This document shows, piece by piece, positions 9,141 to 18,305 of a DNA stretch of 64,000 nucleotides (within the stretch, counting starts at the first letter, position 1; the number at the start of each line of letters is the position of its first letter). Location of the stretch: positions 1,612,001-1,676,000 of the forward strand of contig NZ_CP146963.1 of NCBI RefSeq assembly GCF_037113525.1, read 5' to 3'. This DNA is from Butyrivibrio fibrisolvens. GTDB lineage: Bacteria; Bacillota; Clostridia; Lachnospirales; Lachnospiraceae. The notes beneath the pieces are model-generated. The model did not search any database. It worked only from the letters and a program-made list of their open reading frames with translations, and was not told the DNA's origin. The translations under genes were made by a program, and so were the position numbers.

Positions 9141-10000
9141 TGAAAGACACAGTACTGACGGGTGTGCAACAGATAATGATTGGTAGCAGATGCAATAGTT
9201 ATGAGAGTGCACTCAGTACACTTCAGAGCATCAAGAGTGCCGGCTATGACGGCATTGAACTAAATGACTTCATGATAAGGCCAACGCCTTTTATTGTGAG
9301 GCTGCTTACAAAATTTGCCGGTATGCCCACGGGTAATGGCGGAAAACTCGATTGGAAGAAGCTGATCTCAGAGAGCGGTCTGAAAGTCATAAGCCTGCAC
9401 AGCTATCTTAACAGCATTGAAGAAAACCCCGAGGCTGTTGCGAAAGAAGCCTTGAGCTTTGGAGCGGACACTGTTGTTATAACCGGTATGTACAGGTTTG
9501 ATTACGGGAATGCATCTGAGGTAAAAAAGCTTGCTGAGCGCCTGAACAATGCAGGAAAAGCTCTTTTACCCTATGGAGTGAAACTCCTTTATCACAATCA
9601 CAATGTAGAGCTGCAGAAGGTCTCAGAAGATAAGACCGCCTATGATCTGATCGTAGAAAACACAGATCCGCAGTATGTCAACTTCGAGCTTGATACATAC
9701 TGGATGGCAGATGGCGGTGCAGATGTCACAGCCCTTGTAAACAAACTCTCAGACAGAATGGTGATGTGGCACATAAATGACAGGGGCTGCAGGAAAAAGG
9801 GACCTTTCATTACGCCCATCCTCAAAGAGGACGCTGCGGAACTCGGCACAGGAAATATGCCCCTCGATGCTATTTTGGAGACCGTAAAGGCCAATACCGG
9901 GATAGAAGCGATCGTTCTTGAGACTCACAAAAACTGGATCGATAATGATCCTATAAAGAGCCTTACGGTAAGTGCAGAGTGGTTTAGAAAAAACCGATGA
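9140..10000 (+). CDS. Sugar phosphate isomerase/epimerase (xylose-isomerase-like TIM barrel)
   Basis: 286 residues of the IolE/AP-endonuclease-2 TIM-barrel superfamily. Visible metal-site segments are LYHNHNVE, FELDTYW and MWHINDR, and a late IVLETH; these place His/Glu/Asp ligands where this fold binds a divalent metal. It closes the glycoside operon, overlapping the GH1 stop by one base. The likely role is rearranging a released sugar or an oxidised sugar derivative, but the substrate cannot be deduced. No rhamnose isomerase or kinase is present, so rhamnose would be handled elsewhere. Superfamily firm, reaction unknown. Confidence 0.82.
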   Translation: MKDTVLTGVQQIMIGSRCNSYESALSTLQSIKSAGYDGIELNDFMIRPTPFIVRLLTKFAGMPTGNGGKLDWKKLISESGLKVISLHSYLNSIEENPEAVAKEALSFGADTVVITGMYRFDYGNASEVKKLAERLNNAGKALLPYGVKLLYHNHNVELQKVSEDKTAYDLIVENTDPQYVNFELDTYWMADGGADVTALVNKLSDRMVMWHINDRGCRKKGPFITPILKEDAAELGTGNMPLDAILETVKANTGIEAIVLETHKNWIDNDPIKSLTVSAEWFRKNR

Positions 10001-10080
10001 TCCGGACCGTTACTTCGAAGCAAAAAATGGATTCGAAGGAATAGGGTGCCTCTTTTAGTAATATAGAGAAGACCTATTAG

Positions 10081-10113
10081 GCGTGCAGAGTTTAGTCTCT
10101 GTGCGTCTTTTTG
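10081..10113 (+). terminator. Rho-independent terminator of the glycoside operon
   Basis: CGTGCAGAG at 10082-10090 pairs with CTCTGTGCG at 10097-10105, with G-U wobbles, around a 6-nt loop. The stem is followed by a short T run. It lies 80 bp after the isomerase/epimerase gene. Confidence 0.65.
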
Positions 10114-10214
10114 ATTAAAAAAATATATATCTACACACAACGTGCTTCATTTGAATCTTAAGACCTACATGAAGGAACAGATCTAGCTTCATACTGCTGT
10201 GACCTTCATGAAAA

Positions 10215-10424
10215 TTACTTGAAAGTCTTTTTTATCTGCTCCAGAAATTTTTCCGCAATAGGAGTAAAGGTCTGATACTTATTCCATATCAGATACAGCT
10301 CTGATTTTAGTTCAGGTGAAAGCGGTCTGAATACTATGTCAGTTCCTTCAGTATTTATCAGATTTTTAAATGTAAGAAGTATTCCAAGGTTTTCTCTTGC
10401 AAATACAGAGCTTATTAAAATAGC
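10215..10424 (-). pseudogene. LysR-family regulator remnant (C-terminal 69 codons)
   Basis: The minus strand from 10424 to the stop at 10215-10217 translates to a stretch with F-R-P-L-S-P-E-L-K and then Y-L-I-W-N-K-Y, F-T-P-I-A-E-K-F-L-E. This is a typical end of a LysR substrate-binding domain, where a final helix follows a phrase about effective residues for ligand or dimer contact. There is no start codon, an in-frame TGA lies at 10428-10430, and the helix-turn-helix and most of the sensor domain are missing. The break falls a few bases from the stop of the neighbouring STAS gene, so a deletion probably joined the two. Noncoding today. Confidence 0.72.
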
Positions 10425-10434
10425 AGGTCAGTGA

Positions 10435-10737
10435 TCATTCAAGGTCAAGATCATCAGCAAAGCCTGTAAGCTCAAGGACTTCAACTATGCTGTCGTTGGC
10501 ATGTAATACTTTGACCTTCTGGCTCTTATCCTCCATGGTATTGATTGCAAACAGAATAACGCGAAGACCGGCGGATGAGATGTAATCAAGCTTTTCAAAA
10601 TCCAGGGTCAGTGTATCGAGCTGGGGAAGAGTCTCTTCAAAGGCAGCGCTGAGATCACGGGAAGTATTTGTATCCAGGCGTCCCTCAAGCTTGAACAGAC
10701 CATTTTTGTTATCGATAGTCTTATCAATGGTAAGCAT
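10435..10737 (-). CDS. STAS-domain anti-sigma factor antagonist (SpoIIAA/RsbV-like)
   Basis: 100 residues covering one complete STAS domain, with the phosphorylatable serine motif YISSAGLRVI near residues 52-61. In partner-switching systems such proteins are phosphorylated by a GHKL kinase and reactivated by a PP2C phosphatase to control a sigma factor or another target. A SpoIIE-type phosphatase gene starts divergently about 200 bp away and may be its phosphatase (inference). No matching anti-sigma kinase gene is next to it. Preceded by AAGGAGG on the minus strand. Confidence 0.9.
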   Translation of the reverse strand: MLTIDKTIDNKNGLFKLEGRLDTNTSRDLSAAFEETLPQLDTLTLDFEKLDYISSAGLRVILFAINTMEDKSQKVKVLHANDSIVEVLELTGFADDLDLE

Positions 10738-10950
10738 AAATTATCCTCCTTATTTTGAAAATCTCTAAACTCATTTTAGCATGCATGAGTCTTTTAGTAC
10801 CAATAATAAATTATTAATTTTTACTGTTTGATATTTTGTCTAATTTATATTTGTAATTATGATAATCCTGATAAATAATATTTATATAAGGTCTTTGAAA
10901 CGACCTGCATATATTTTAAGAGAATTTATATTATGCAAGGAATAAATCAT

Positions 10951-12720
10951 ATGAAGAAAAGAAATAAAAAGATTGTAAAACAGGCGCTCCCGTGGATTGC
11001 ATGCCTGTTTCTGATAACAGCCATAGTTAATGGAATATGTATTTATTCCAGTAACAGTAAGAACTATGTTGCATCTACCTGCAGGACTATGCAGGCTATT
11101 CTTGTTCAGGTAAGAAATTCACTTACTGAGTATAAATCGCTTTCATGGTTACTTAACTACTGGCAGGATCACAGTGATGAAATGGATCTTCCGGGGGACC
11201 GGCTGAATCGCTCATCACAGATTCAAAGGCTACTCCTTGATCATGAATATGAATCTCTTTACAGCATTACTCCGGAACAGGCAGAGAGTTTATCAGAAGA
11301 AGAACAGAGAATCTTTGCGGAAGAATGTTATCTTTTGCTTATGCCGGAATTTTCATCAATGAAGTACAGCTTCAACCTTACTGAAATAACTTTTGAAATT
11401 GTGCTGGATGATACGAATATATTCCCGCTTTTCCAGGGAATTCAGGAGGGAGAGAAGTCCTTTGGAGGTAATTTCTGTGCCCTTGGTGAGGTGTGGCCTT
11501 TTGATATAAACGAGCAGCCGGGTATCAGGGAAATGTATGAGAGCAAAGAGGATAAGGCTTTTTTCGAAGAGAAGAGCTCTCTTGCTGATGCAGAAAACAG
11601 AGAATACCTCATGGGGTATCTTCAGGTGCCGGTTGATGGTAATTTGAAGTGTCATCTGACGGCTATCCAGAGAATCACAAATATTCGTAAGTCAATCGTG
11701 GACAGTGCGAGATCCATTGAACTTATCAACGCAGTGCTGCTGTTTATCTGCGCCGTTATAATTCTTCATATGATCTATTCAAAAATAATAGATCCCCTGA
11801 CACGCATAATGAGTTTCCTTAGCGATTACGCAAAGACAAAGAATACAAAGGACATCGTTCAAAAGCTTTTGACAATTGAAGCTGATAACGAGCTCGGAAG
11901 GCTTGCGGACGATTGCTCCGACATGATCACAGGAATTGAGAGATACTCTAAGGAAAAGCAGAGGATGCTCATTGAAACAGAGCGTATAAATACAGAGCTT
12001 GAGCTGGCTGCAAGGATTCAGAAGGATATGATACCTGGAGATTTTTCCGCATTCAATGATCGTACGGATCTTGATCTGTACGGTTCTATGACGCCCGCGA
12101 AATCCGTCGGCGGAGATTTCTATGATTTCTTTTTCCTTGATGAGGACCATATGTATATCGCTATTGCTGATGTTTCAGGAAAAGGTATCCCTGCAGCGAT
12201 GTTCATGATGCTCACAAAAAACATACTTGCCAATAATGCAAGAGAGGGCAAGTCACCGGCAAAGATACTCACTGATTCTAACACAGCGATACTTATGCAG
12301 AATAAAGAGCTTATGTTTCTGACTGTATGGGTTGCAATACTCGAGATATCCACAGGTAAGCTGACCATGGCAAATGCCGGACATGAAAGACCGGCATTAT
12401 TGAAAACGGGTGGCGAATTCGAACTATTAAATGATAAACACGGTTATGTTCTCGGCGTTCGAAAGGGTAAGCAATACACCGAGGAAGTGATTGAACTTGA
12501 AAAAGGTTCAAAGATTTTTGTTTATACAGACGGAGTTGTGGAAGCGATAGATTCAGAGAAAGAACAGTTTGGTACTGACAGGATGCTTGAAGCATTAAAC
12601 AGAGTGGCTAAAGAATCACCGAAGCAGCTGCTTGATGAAGTAAGAAGCTCAGTTGATGCTTTTGTTGAGGAAGAGGAGCAGTTTGATGACCTCACAATGC
12701 TCTGCCTTGAATATAAATGA
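10951..12720 (+). CDS. Membrane-bound SpoIIE/PP2C serine phosphatase with HAMP domain
   Basis: 589 residues. A transmembrane helix near residues 9-30, an extracytoplasmic sensor region of about 230 residues, a second transmembrane helix near 255-275, a HAMP-like linker, a coiled coil, then a SpoIIE/PP2C domain with E-L-A-A-R-I-Q-K-D-M-I-P, G-G-D-F-Y-D-F and I-A-D-V-S-G-K-G-I-P-A-A-M, the metal-binding Asp/Gly motifs. A later FVYTDGVVEA and DDLTMLCL complete the active site. Start 10951 is chosen because AAGGA lies at a proper distance; the ATG at 10933 is an alternative. An external signal would control dephosphorylation of a STAS antagonist, plausibly the divergent one. It leads a run with three further genes. 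Confidence 0.88.
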   Translation: MKKRNKKIVKQALPWIACLFLITAIVNGICIYSSNSKNYVASTCRTMQAILVQVRNSLTEYKSLSWLLNYWQDHSDEMDLPGDRLNRSSQIQRLLLDHEYESLYSITPEQAESLSEEEQRIFAEECYLLLMPEFSSMKYSFNLTEITFEIVLDDTNIFPLFQGIQEGEKSFGGNFCALGEVWPFDINEQPGIREMYESKEDKAFFEEKSSLADAENREYLMGYLQVPVDGNLKCHLTAIQRITNIRKSIVDSARSIELINAVLLFICAVIILHMIYSKIIDPLTRIMSFLSDYAKTKNTKDIVQKLLTIEADNELGRLADDCSDMITGIERYSKEKQRMLIETERINTELELAARIQKDMIPGDFSAFNDRTDLDLYGSMTPAKSVGGDFYDFFFLDEDHMYIAIADVSGKGIPAAMFMMLTKNILANNAREGKSPAKILTDSNTAILMQNKELMFLTVWVAILEISTGKLTMANAGHERPALLKTGGEFELLNDKHGYVLGVRKGKQYTEEVIELEKGSKIFVYTDGVVEAIDSEKEQFGTDRMLEALNRVAKESPKQLLDEVRSSVDAFVEEEEQFDDLTMLCLEYK

Positions 12721-12756
12721 TGTGTTTTTATTAGGAGCTTATAGAAGGAGTAGATT

Positions 12757-14160
12757 ATGCTTCTTGTCAGAGATTATAGTACACAGCATAATTATCGAAC
12801 ACTGGATATTTCCGAGAACCTGTTTCACAAGGCGCTTTCCTGCGTGTTAAAAGGTGAGACACACTTTCATGTCAAAAATAAAAACGGACCCTCATTTGAT
12901 CTTGAATATGTAAATAATCAGAAATGGTGTGAAAGCTTCCCGGAGTATCCTTATTCACCGCTTTTTCGCCGTGAACCGCTGTATCCTCCTTATTATATGT
13001 ATGATGAAAAAGATAAGGATAAGATATGCTTCGATATTCTCGATGGGATAGAGCGTATATGGTTTGAGGAAGTAAATGAGTACACTGTGGTGATCACAGG
13101 GATTGTCTTAAGGTATACGGATATTGCTGTTTTGTGGAACGATAAGAGAATCAAATGGTTTTATCCAAAAGAAGAAAAAATCCAAATTACCTACGAAGTG
13201 CAGGGGGATGAAAAGACGCTTCGTGTCCACAGAGCATTCAAGCCATCAGCATTCGACTGCGACTTTCTGAACATGGATCAGGTGGTCTTGTTTCACCACT
13301 TCTTTGTATATCAGTGGCTGACGGATCTGCCACTAAATAAGGTGAAATACGCTGAGATTCTTGTGGCAAAAAGTGAGGGAATCGGAAGTATACTTACCTG
13401 CTATACAAGAACCAGGAATTTTCTTAGTCGTTTTGGATTAGAGGTAACCTTACAGGCAGGAAGCTCCAGATATCCTGATCATGTAATAGAGAAGTACTTC
13501 GCTATCAAGATGACACCGGAGGATTCGAACGAAGACAACACTATATATATAACCAATTATTACGGAATACTGTTCACGAAGATGCTAAGGCTTGCGCATG
13601 AGAGGGAGTTTGGCCTCGAATTGATGAATCCGGGATTTATTGATGAGATGAAGGAGTACTCGGATGTAATAATGAAAGGAAAGCGAATGCTTGGCGTTCT
13701 GCTTCGCGGTTCTGATTACATCACCTCTGAAATGAGCGGAACATCGGCTCCCGCTGCAGTTGAAAGCGCAGTACCGAAGATCAGGGAGTGGATGGATCAG
13801 TATGGGTATGACGGGATTATACTCGCCACTGAGGATGCGGATATCCTCTCAAAAATGAAAGCTGCTTTTCCGGGCAAGATCAGAGTTGTGTCACAGGTAA
13901 GGTACAGCATAACTGATTTTGAAAGAGAAAACGTAATTACAATAAGCGAATTGGACAGCATTAAGTATTCCGGAACAGATTATGATGTTTTCCTTGAGGA
14001 TTCTTTAGTGAATTATTTTTATGCGCTCTATATGATATCTATGTGCGAAAGCTTCATGTACTCCGGGGAAAGCGGCGGAATGGCAATGGCTAAGGCTCTT
14101 AATGGCGGCAAATATAAGAAAATGTACAGCTTTGCTGAGGGTAAAGAGGTAGACGAATAG
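12757..14160 (+). CDS. Uncharacterised protein with glycosyltransferase (O-fucosyltransferase-like) C-terminal half
   Basis: 467 residues, no membrane segment. I do not recognise the N-terminal 300 residues. The C-terminal part contains MLGVLLRGSDY, a variant of the V-H-x-R-R-G-D-Y motif of fucosyltransferase-like GT-B enzymes, then a helix-rich stretch with IILATEDADIL and, near the end, SMCESFMYSGESGGMAMAKAL, the kind of loop that precedes the nucleotide-sugar pocket in those families. The fold call is tentative. It follows the phosphatase by 36 bp with an AAGGAG site, so co-transcription is likely. It may glycosylate a surface or secondary metabolite, but no substrate is evident. Confidence 0.45.
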   Translation: MLLVRDYSTQHNYRTLDISENLFHKALSCVLKGETHFHVKNKNGPSFDLEYVNNQKWCESFPEYPYSPLFRREPLYPPYYMYDEKDKDKICFDILDGIERIWFEEVNEYTVVITGIVLRYTDIAVLWNDKRIKWFYPKEEKIQITYEVQGDEKTLRVHRAFKPSAFDCDFLNMDQVVLFHHFFVYQWLTDLPLNKVKYAEILVAKSEGIGSILTCYTRTRNFLSRFGLEVTLQAGSSRYPDHVIEKYFAIKMTPEDSNEDNTIYITNYYGILFTKMLRLAHEREFGLELMNPGFIDEMKEYSDVIMKGKRMLGVLLRGSDYITSEMSGTSAPAAVESAVPKIREWMDQYGYDGIILATEDADILSKMKAAFPGKIRVVSQVRYSITDFERENVITISELDSIKYSGTDYDVFLEDSLVNYFYALYMISMCESFMYSGESGGMAMAKALNGGKYKKMYSFAEGKEVDE

Positions 14161-14294
14161 AAGCAGGAATCCGGAAGGACTTTTATAGTATTTTAATTTG
14201 TTAAATATTTAATATGTTCAATAATATAGTTATGCATAGATCATATTAAGGAAGGTCTTCAGAAATTCATTAAGCTTAAAAAGGAGAAGAAATT

Positions 14295-16001
14295 ATGGCA
14301 TTTTTCCAAGGTATTACAAATCATGTTTTCTGCTCGGTAATGAAAAGAAGAGGTGCAACTGCACTCAGACACCTTGATGAAGTTAGTAAAAGGGCCGTGG
14401 CAGCAAGCGAAGAGACTCTGCTTAAGATACTTAAGGACAATGAGAATACAGAGTACGGCAAGCTCTATAATTTCAGTGAGATCAAGAGTATAGAAGACTT
14501 TAAGAAAAAGGTTCCTTTTTCGAATTATGATTCCTACGCTTCGTATATTGAGCGCATGATACAAAATGATGAGGAAAATCTAATCACAAGCTATCCCGTA
14601 AAGCACTATGCATTAAGCTCGGGAAGTGTCGGCGTGCCAAAGCACATTCCCGTAACGCAGGCTACAATTGATAACTATGCGATTTATGGTGCCAGTATCC
14701 TCTTTGGAGTCATGGATGAGTACTATAGGAATACTACAGGCAAAACCTACAAGGATGGATTCTGCCTTAATACAATAGAGGCTCCGCCGATGATGACTGA
14801 GAACGGCGTACCCAAAGGACCAATATCCGGAACGGCACTTCGTGAGTTGGCTGAGCATCTTACTAACTTCATGACGTCTCCCGCTGACCTGGTGTTCCCA
14901 ACGGAGCCGATGGACAGTAAGTACTTAAAGCTTAGGTTTGCACTTCCTAACAGGAAGGTAACCTGCATGACTTCCGCATTTATGACATCACTTGTGGATC
15001 TTATGACCTGGCTTGAGTCCAATTGGGAGAGCATGTGTGATGATATAGAAAAAGGTGTCATCGGAGAGAGTATACTTGTATCCGATGAGCTTAGGAAAAA
15101 ATTCGAGTCTATGTTTACTCCGGATCCTGAGAGAGCAGAGGAATTAAGAAATGAATTCAGAAAGGGCTTTGATGAAATAGTAATAAGGATATGGCCTGAT
15201 TTCCAGTGGCTTGGAGCTATAGGTACGGGTGGCTTCTCGCAGTACACCTTGAAGATGAGACAGTACACAGGAAAGAATATACCGTACAGCTTCCTTAACT
15301 ATGCTGCATCTGAGTCCCTGATGGCTGTTGCCAGAAGAACCGGCGAGGATGGCTTCGTGCTCCTTCCCGATGGAGGCTTTTATGAATTTATTCCTGCTGA
15401 TTCCGACGATGAGGAGACAACGCTTACAATAGATCAGCTGGAAGCAGGTAAAGATTATGAGATTGTGGTAACAAATCTGTCAGGTTTTTACAGATATAAG
15501 ATCAAGGACGTTATCAGGGTTAAGGGCTTCTACAATGAAGCACCGCTTGTTTCTTTCCTGTATCGTAAGAATCAGATGATCTCCATAGCCGGTGAGAAGA
15601 CCAATGAGGAAGCACTTCGCTGGACCATCAGCAAATTCCAGGATGAAACCGGAATACTTGTACGTGACTACAGTATCTACGCGGATACAGATTCCAAGCC
15701 CGGTCGTTATGTACTCTTTATTGAGCCCGACAAGGAAATTGAAGAGAGCAAGATAGAGGAGTACAGAGATACTGCAGAGAAGCTCCTCGGACAGGCAAAT
15801 CCGTCCTTCGGACAGAAGATAATGAACAACACACTCGGAAAGACCAAGCTCTGCATAACCCAGCAGGAAGCATACATGTTATACAGAGATATCATGATCA
15901 GGAAGGGTGTTTCCCAGAATCAGCTTAAACCTGTCAGAGCAATCGATACGCCTATGAAGGAGAAGTTCTTCTTCAAGTTCATAGAGATGGAAACGGAATA
16001 A
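14295..16001 (+). CDS. GH3 (auxin-responsive promoter) family acyl-adenylating protein
   Basis: 568 residues resembling the GH3/JAR1 branch of the ANL adenylating superfamily: an early TEYGKLYNF, the ATP-motif YALSSGSVGVPKHIPVT around residue 110-125, central YGASESL-like segment (NYAASESLMAV) and a late RKNQMISIAGEKTNEE. Plant members ligate amino acids to acyl acids such as jasmonate or indole-acetate; bacterial members are mostly of unknown substrate. The start ATG follows AAAGGAG. The next gene begins one base after its stop, so the two are tightly coupled. A role in conjugating an acyl acid with an amine, with the neighbour as exporter, is inference. Confidence 0.8.
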   Translation: MAFFQGITNHVFCSVMKRRGATALRHLDEVSKRAVAASEETLLKILKDNENTEYGKLYNFSEIKSIEDFKKKVPFSNYDSYASYIERMIQNDEENLITSYPVKHYALSSGSVGVPKHIPVTQATIDNYAIYGASILFGVMDEYYRNTTGKTYKDGFCLNTIEAPPMMTENGVPKGPISGTALRELAEHLTNFMTSPADLVFPTEPMDSKYLKLRFALPNRKVTCMTSAFMTSLVDLMTWLESNWESMCDDIEKGVIGESILVSDELRKKFESMFTPDPERAEELRNEFRKGFDEIVIRIWPDFQWLGAIGTGGFSQYTLKMRQYTGKNIPYSFLNYAASESLMAVARRTGEDGFVLLPDGGFYEFIPADSDDEETTLTIDQLEAGKDYEIVVTNLSGFYRYKIKDVIRVKGFYNEAPLVSFLYRKNQMISIAGEKTNEEALRWTISKFQDETGILVRDYSIYADTDSKPGRYVLFIEPDKEIEESKIEEYRDTAEKLLGQANPSFGQKIMNNTLGKTKLCITQQEAYMLYRDIMIRKGVSQNQLKPVRAIDTPMKEKFFFKFIEMETE

Positions 16002-16002
16002 C

Positions 16003-17328
16003 ATGAAGATTATTAGAACGTTACTGGGATCTTTTTCCGAAGCCCTTGCAGAAGGTGCGGTCATGCTGCCTAATCTGATGTTCGTGGGATTATATTACGA
16101 GCACTACGGGCAGAGTGAGTTCATTATGCCATTTGTACTTCTATATGCGTTTGAGAAGGCGGGACCGTTCCTGCTTAGTGGCTTTGGGAAGGTTAAGAAT
16201 CCTTATCTGGTGTGGCTTACAGGTAATGTACTGGCTATACTGGGATGTTTTCTGATGCTTTTCGGAAACAGCGCGCACATACTGTGGAATGTGGGCGCTA
16301 TTCTGATTGGCTTGGGATTATCGTGTTTTGCGCCGATGTACCGGACAATGAGGGATTCGATCAGGGAGAAAAAGATATGGTCTACAGGTGCGTCGGTTTA
16401 TATAGGTTATCTGATCCTGCTGTTATATCTTGTTATCGTTATGGCATTCAGATATGTGAGCATGATTACTGTGATATTGGCTATTCTTTTCCTGGTACTG
16501 ATATCGACCGTTCAGTGTATAACTCTCCGGAATCACAATCCTCATAAATATGACCCGCTGATTGAAAAAGGAACGGTTCGCGCGGATCAGTTACTTCTTG
16601 CACTGATAGTTTTGTTATTCACATACGCAATAAGGCTTTATAAGCAAACTGCAAGTCTCGGACTGGTGTTGTGGATAGCGGTTGGAATGATTCTTTTGGT
16701 CGTGGCGGCGTTCGTAACAAGAAGAAATCCTTATAGAGGGCACAGCCTTCGCACTTTATGGTATGGAGCTGAAAGGAATTTTGTAACTATTTTCTCGCTG
16801 ATTTATTTTATGGCTGTCGGAGAGTATAACAAGGTTACTGTAGCATATATCATGATAGGTATCGGGGTTGCGCTTGCGAAAATTGTAAGTCCGATACTAA
16901 AGAAAATGGTCAGGGAAGAGCGGTTCGAATTATTCTGCATTGTATCCGCAAATGCTTTCTCATGTCTTATGATGATACCCGGTACGATTTCATATATGGT
17001 TGGAGTACTGGTTACAGTGATCTTTGTATCCTGTGGAAACAGCAGGAGTACAGCCGCATATCTTAAGGATGAGCGGTTCGACGTAAACGAGAGAAGACTC
17101 GTGCGCTCCAGATTCTATGGCCTTGGAGCCGTTGCGGAACAGGCCTTCATGATGGGATTCTTCTTCGTGTTCTCGTATCTGATACTGGGAAATGGAGTTG
17201 ATGCGCTGTCAGCTTATACCTTCCGCGATGGCAATATGGATACAAGTCCTGTGTTTTTTTATTCACTCATGGCATGCATAGTTTTAAATACGCTTGTCGG
17301 ATTGTATGTAGTGAAAAATAAGGAATAA
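16003..17328 (+). CDS. Polytopic membrane protein, MFS-like
   Basis: 441 residues with about 12 hydrophobic helices in two halves joined by a charged central loop around residues 175-195 and another at about 245. The start lies one base after the GH3-family stop, so translation is coupled. No MFS signature loop (G-x-x-x-D-R-x-G-R) is obvious, and the match to MFS rests on size and topology only. It could move the product or substrate of the neighbouring adenylating enzyme. No membrane-anchored catalytic motif was seen. Confidence 0.6.
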   Translation: MKIIRTLLGSFSEALAEGAVMLPNLMFVGLYYEHYGQSEFIMPFVLLYAFEKAGPFLLSGFGKVKNPYLVWLTGNVLAILGCFLMLFGNSAHILWNVGAILIGLGLSCFAPMYRTMRDSIREKKIWSTGASVYIGYLILLLYLVIVMAFRYVSMITVILAILFLVLISTVQCITLRNHNPHKYDPLIEKGTVRADQLLLALIVLLFTYAIRLYKQTASLGLVLWIAVGMILLVVAAFVTRRNPYRGHSLRTLWYGAERNFVTIFSLIYFMAVGEYNKVTVAYIMIGIGVALAKIVSPILKKMVREERFELFCIVSANAFSCLMMIPGTISYMVGVLVTVIFVSCGNSRSTAAYLKDERFDVNERRLVRSRFYGLGAVAEQAFMMGFFFVFSYLILGNGVDALSAYTFRDGNMDTSPVFFYSLMACIVLNTLVGLYVVKNKE

Positions 17329-17382
17329 GATGCATGTCTGGTCAACAGGAGATCAGAAGATAGGAAAGTGAGGAAGATGAAA

Positions 17383-18138
17383 ATGAGTGAGAAGATAGTA
17401 CAGACAGCAGGAAGAAATCAGCTTGGCGAATTTGCACCAATGTTTGCGCACCTAAACGATGACGTACTTTTTGGTGAGGTATGGAATGAAGAAGCTATTG
17501 ACGTGAAGACCAAATGCATTATTACAGTGGTTTCACTTATGGCTTCAGGTATCACGGATTCCTCTCTGACATATCACCTTCAGAATGCGAAGGCACATGG
17601 TGTAAGTAAGGAAGAAATTGCAGCAATCATAACCCATGCCACTATGTATGTAGGATGGCCTAAGGGTTGGGCAGTATTCAGACTGGCAAAAGAAGTGTGG
17701 AATGAAACGACAGAGGCTGTTACAGAGAAGGATAAGTATCAGAATTCCATTTTCTTCCCCATTGGAGAAGAGAATCCTTATGGAGAGTTCTTTGTAGGAC
17801 AGAGTTATCTGGCTCCTGTATCAAAAGAGCAGGTTTCTATTTTCAATGTAACCTTTGAGCCGGGATGCAGAAATAACTGGCATATCCACCATGCGAAAAA
17901 CGGCGGCGGACAGATGCTGATCTGCATCGGTGGAAGAGGATATTATCAGGAATGGGGCAAAGATGCTGTGGAAATGACACCCGGTAAAGTGATAAACATT
18001 CCTGCTGAAGTTAAACACTGGCATGGAGCAGCACCAGATTCATGGTTCTCTCATCTTGCGATCGAGGTTGCAGGTGAAGAGACAAGCAATGAATGGCTGG
18101 AAGCTGTATCTGATGAAGACTACGGCAAACTGAAATAA
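17383..18138 (+). CDS. Carboxymuconolactone decarboxylase-like/cupin two-domain protein
   Basis: About 251 residues. The first 110 form a CMD/AhpD-like helical domain (V-K-T-K-C-I-I-T-V-V, H-L-Q-N-A-K-A-H-G-V, A-A-I-I-T-H-A-T-M-Y-V-G-W-P); the usual AhpD Cys pair is not present. From about residue 120 follows a cupin with metal ligands in NNWHIHHA and later EVKHWHGA, and the glycine-rich G-G-G-Q-M. Such fusions act in quinone or aromatic metabolism or as oxidative-stress proteins, but substrates are mostly unknown. GTG at 17368 and ATG at 17377 are possible starts; ATG 17383 has the best spaced GAGGAAG. Remnants of a flavodoxin-type oxidoreductase and an HxlR regulator follow. Confidence 0.85.
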   Translation: MSEKIVQTAGRNQLGEFAPMFAHLNDDVLFGEVWNEEAIDVKTKCIITVVSLMASGITDSSLTYHLQNAKAHGVSKEEIAAIITHATMYVGWPKGWAVFRLAKEVWNETTEAVTEKDKYQNSIFFPIGEENPYGEFFVGQSYLAPVSKEQVSIFNVTFEPGCRNNWHIHHAKNGGGQMLICIGGRGYYQEWGKDAVEMTPGKVINIPAEVKHWHGAAPDSWFSHLAIEVAGEETSNEWLEAVSDEDYGKLK

Positions 18139-18139
18139 T

Positions 18140-18238
18140 ATCAAAGGAATCATCTGGGGAGAAAGAGTTTGGAAAAAAGGCGAGGTTCAAGCAACCAAGG
18201 CAATGAAAGAAGCCTATCAATTTGGCCACGACTGCTAA
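18140..18238 (+). pseudogene. Flavodoxin-family oxidoreductase remnant (last 32 codons)
   Basis: The frame opening right after the CMD-cupin stop reads I-K-G-I-I-W-G-E-R-V-W-K-K-G-E and then T-K-A-M-K-E-A-Y-Q-F-G, ending at TAA 18236-18238. This resembles the last beta strand and helix of flavodoxin-like NAD(P)H:FMN reductases. There is no start codon and the FMN-binding part is absent, so only the 3' end survives. The fusion point is directly at the upstream stop codon, pointing to a deletion. Confidence 0.6.
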
Positions 18239-18305
18239 GAAAGCTTATAAGTGATTTTTGGAAATAGAGATTTCAATATTCAAAAGGGATACTATAGACC
18301 CTTTT

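Noticed and set aside
14747..15268. 173-codon open frame on the minus strand
   Set aside because: It is antisense to the GH3-family gene, with low-complexity Ser-rich composition and no ribosome site. Similar antisense frames over GH78 (5789-6337), MATE (29994-30497), the symporter (51225-51716) and FeoB (57130-57714) were rejected for the same reason.
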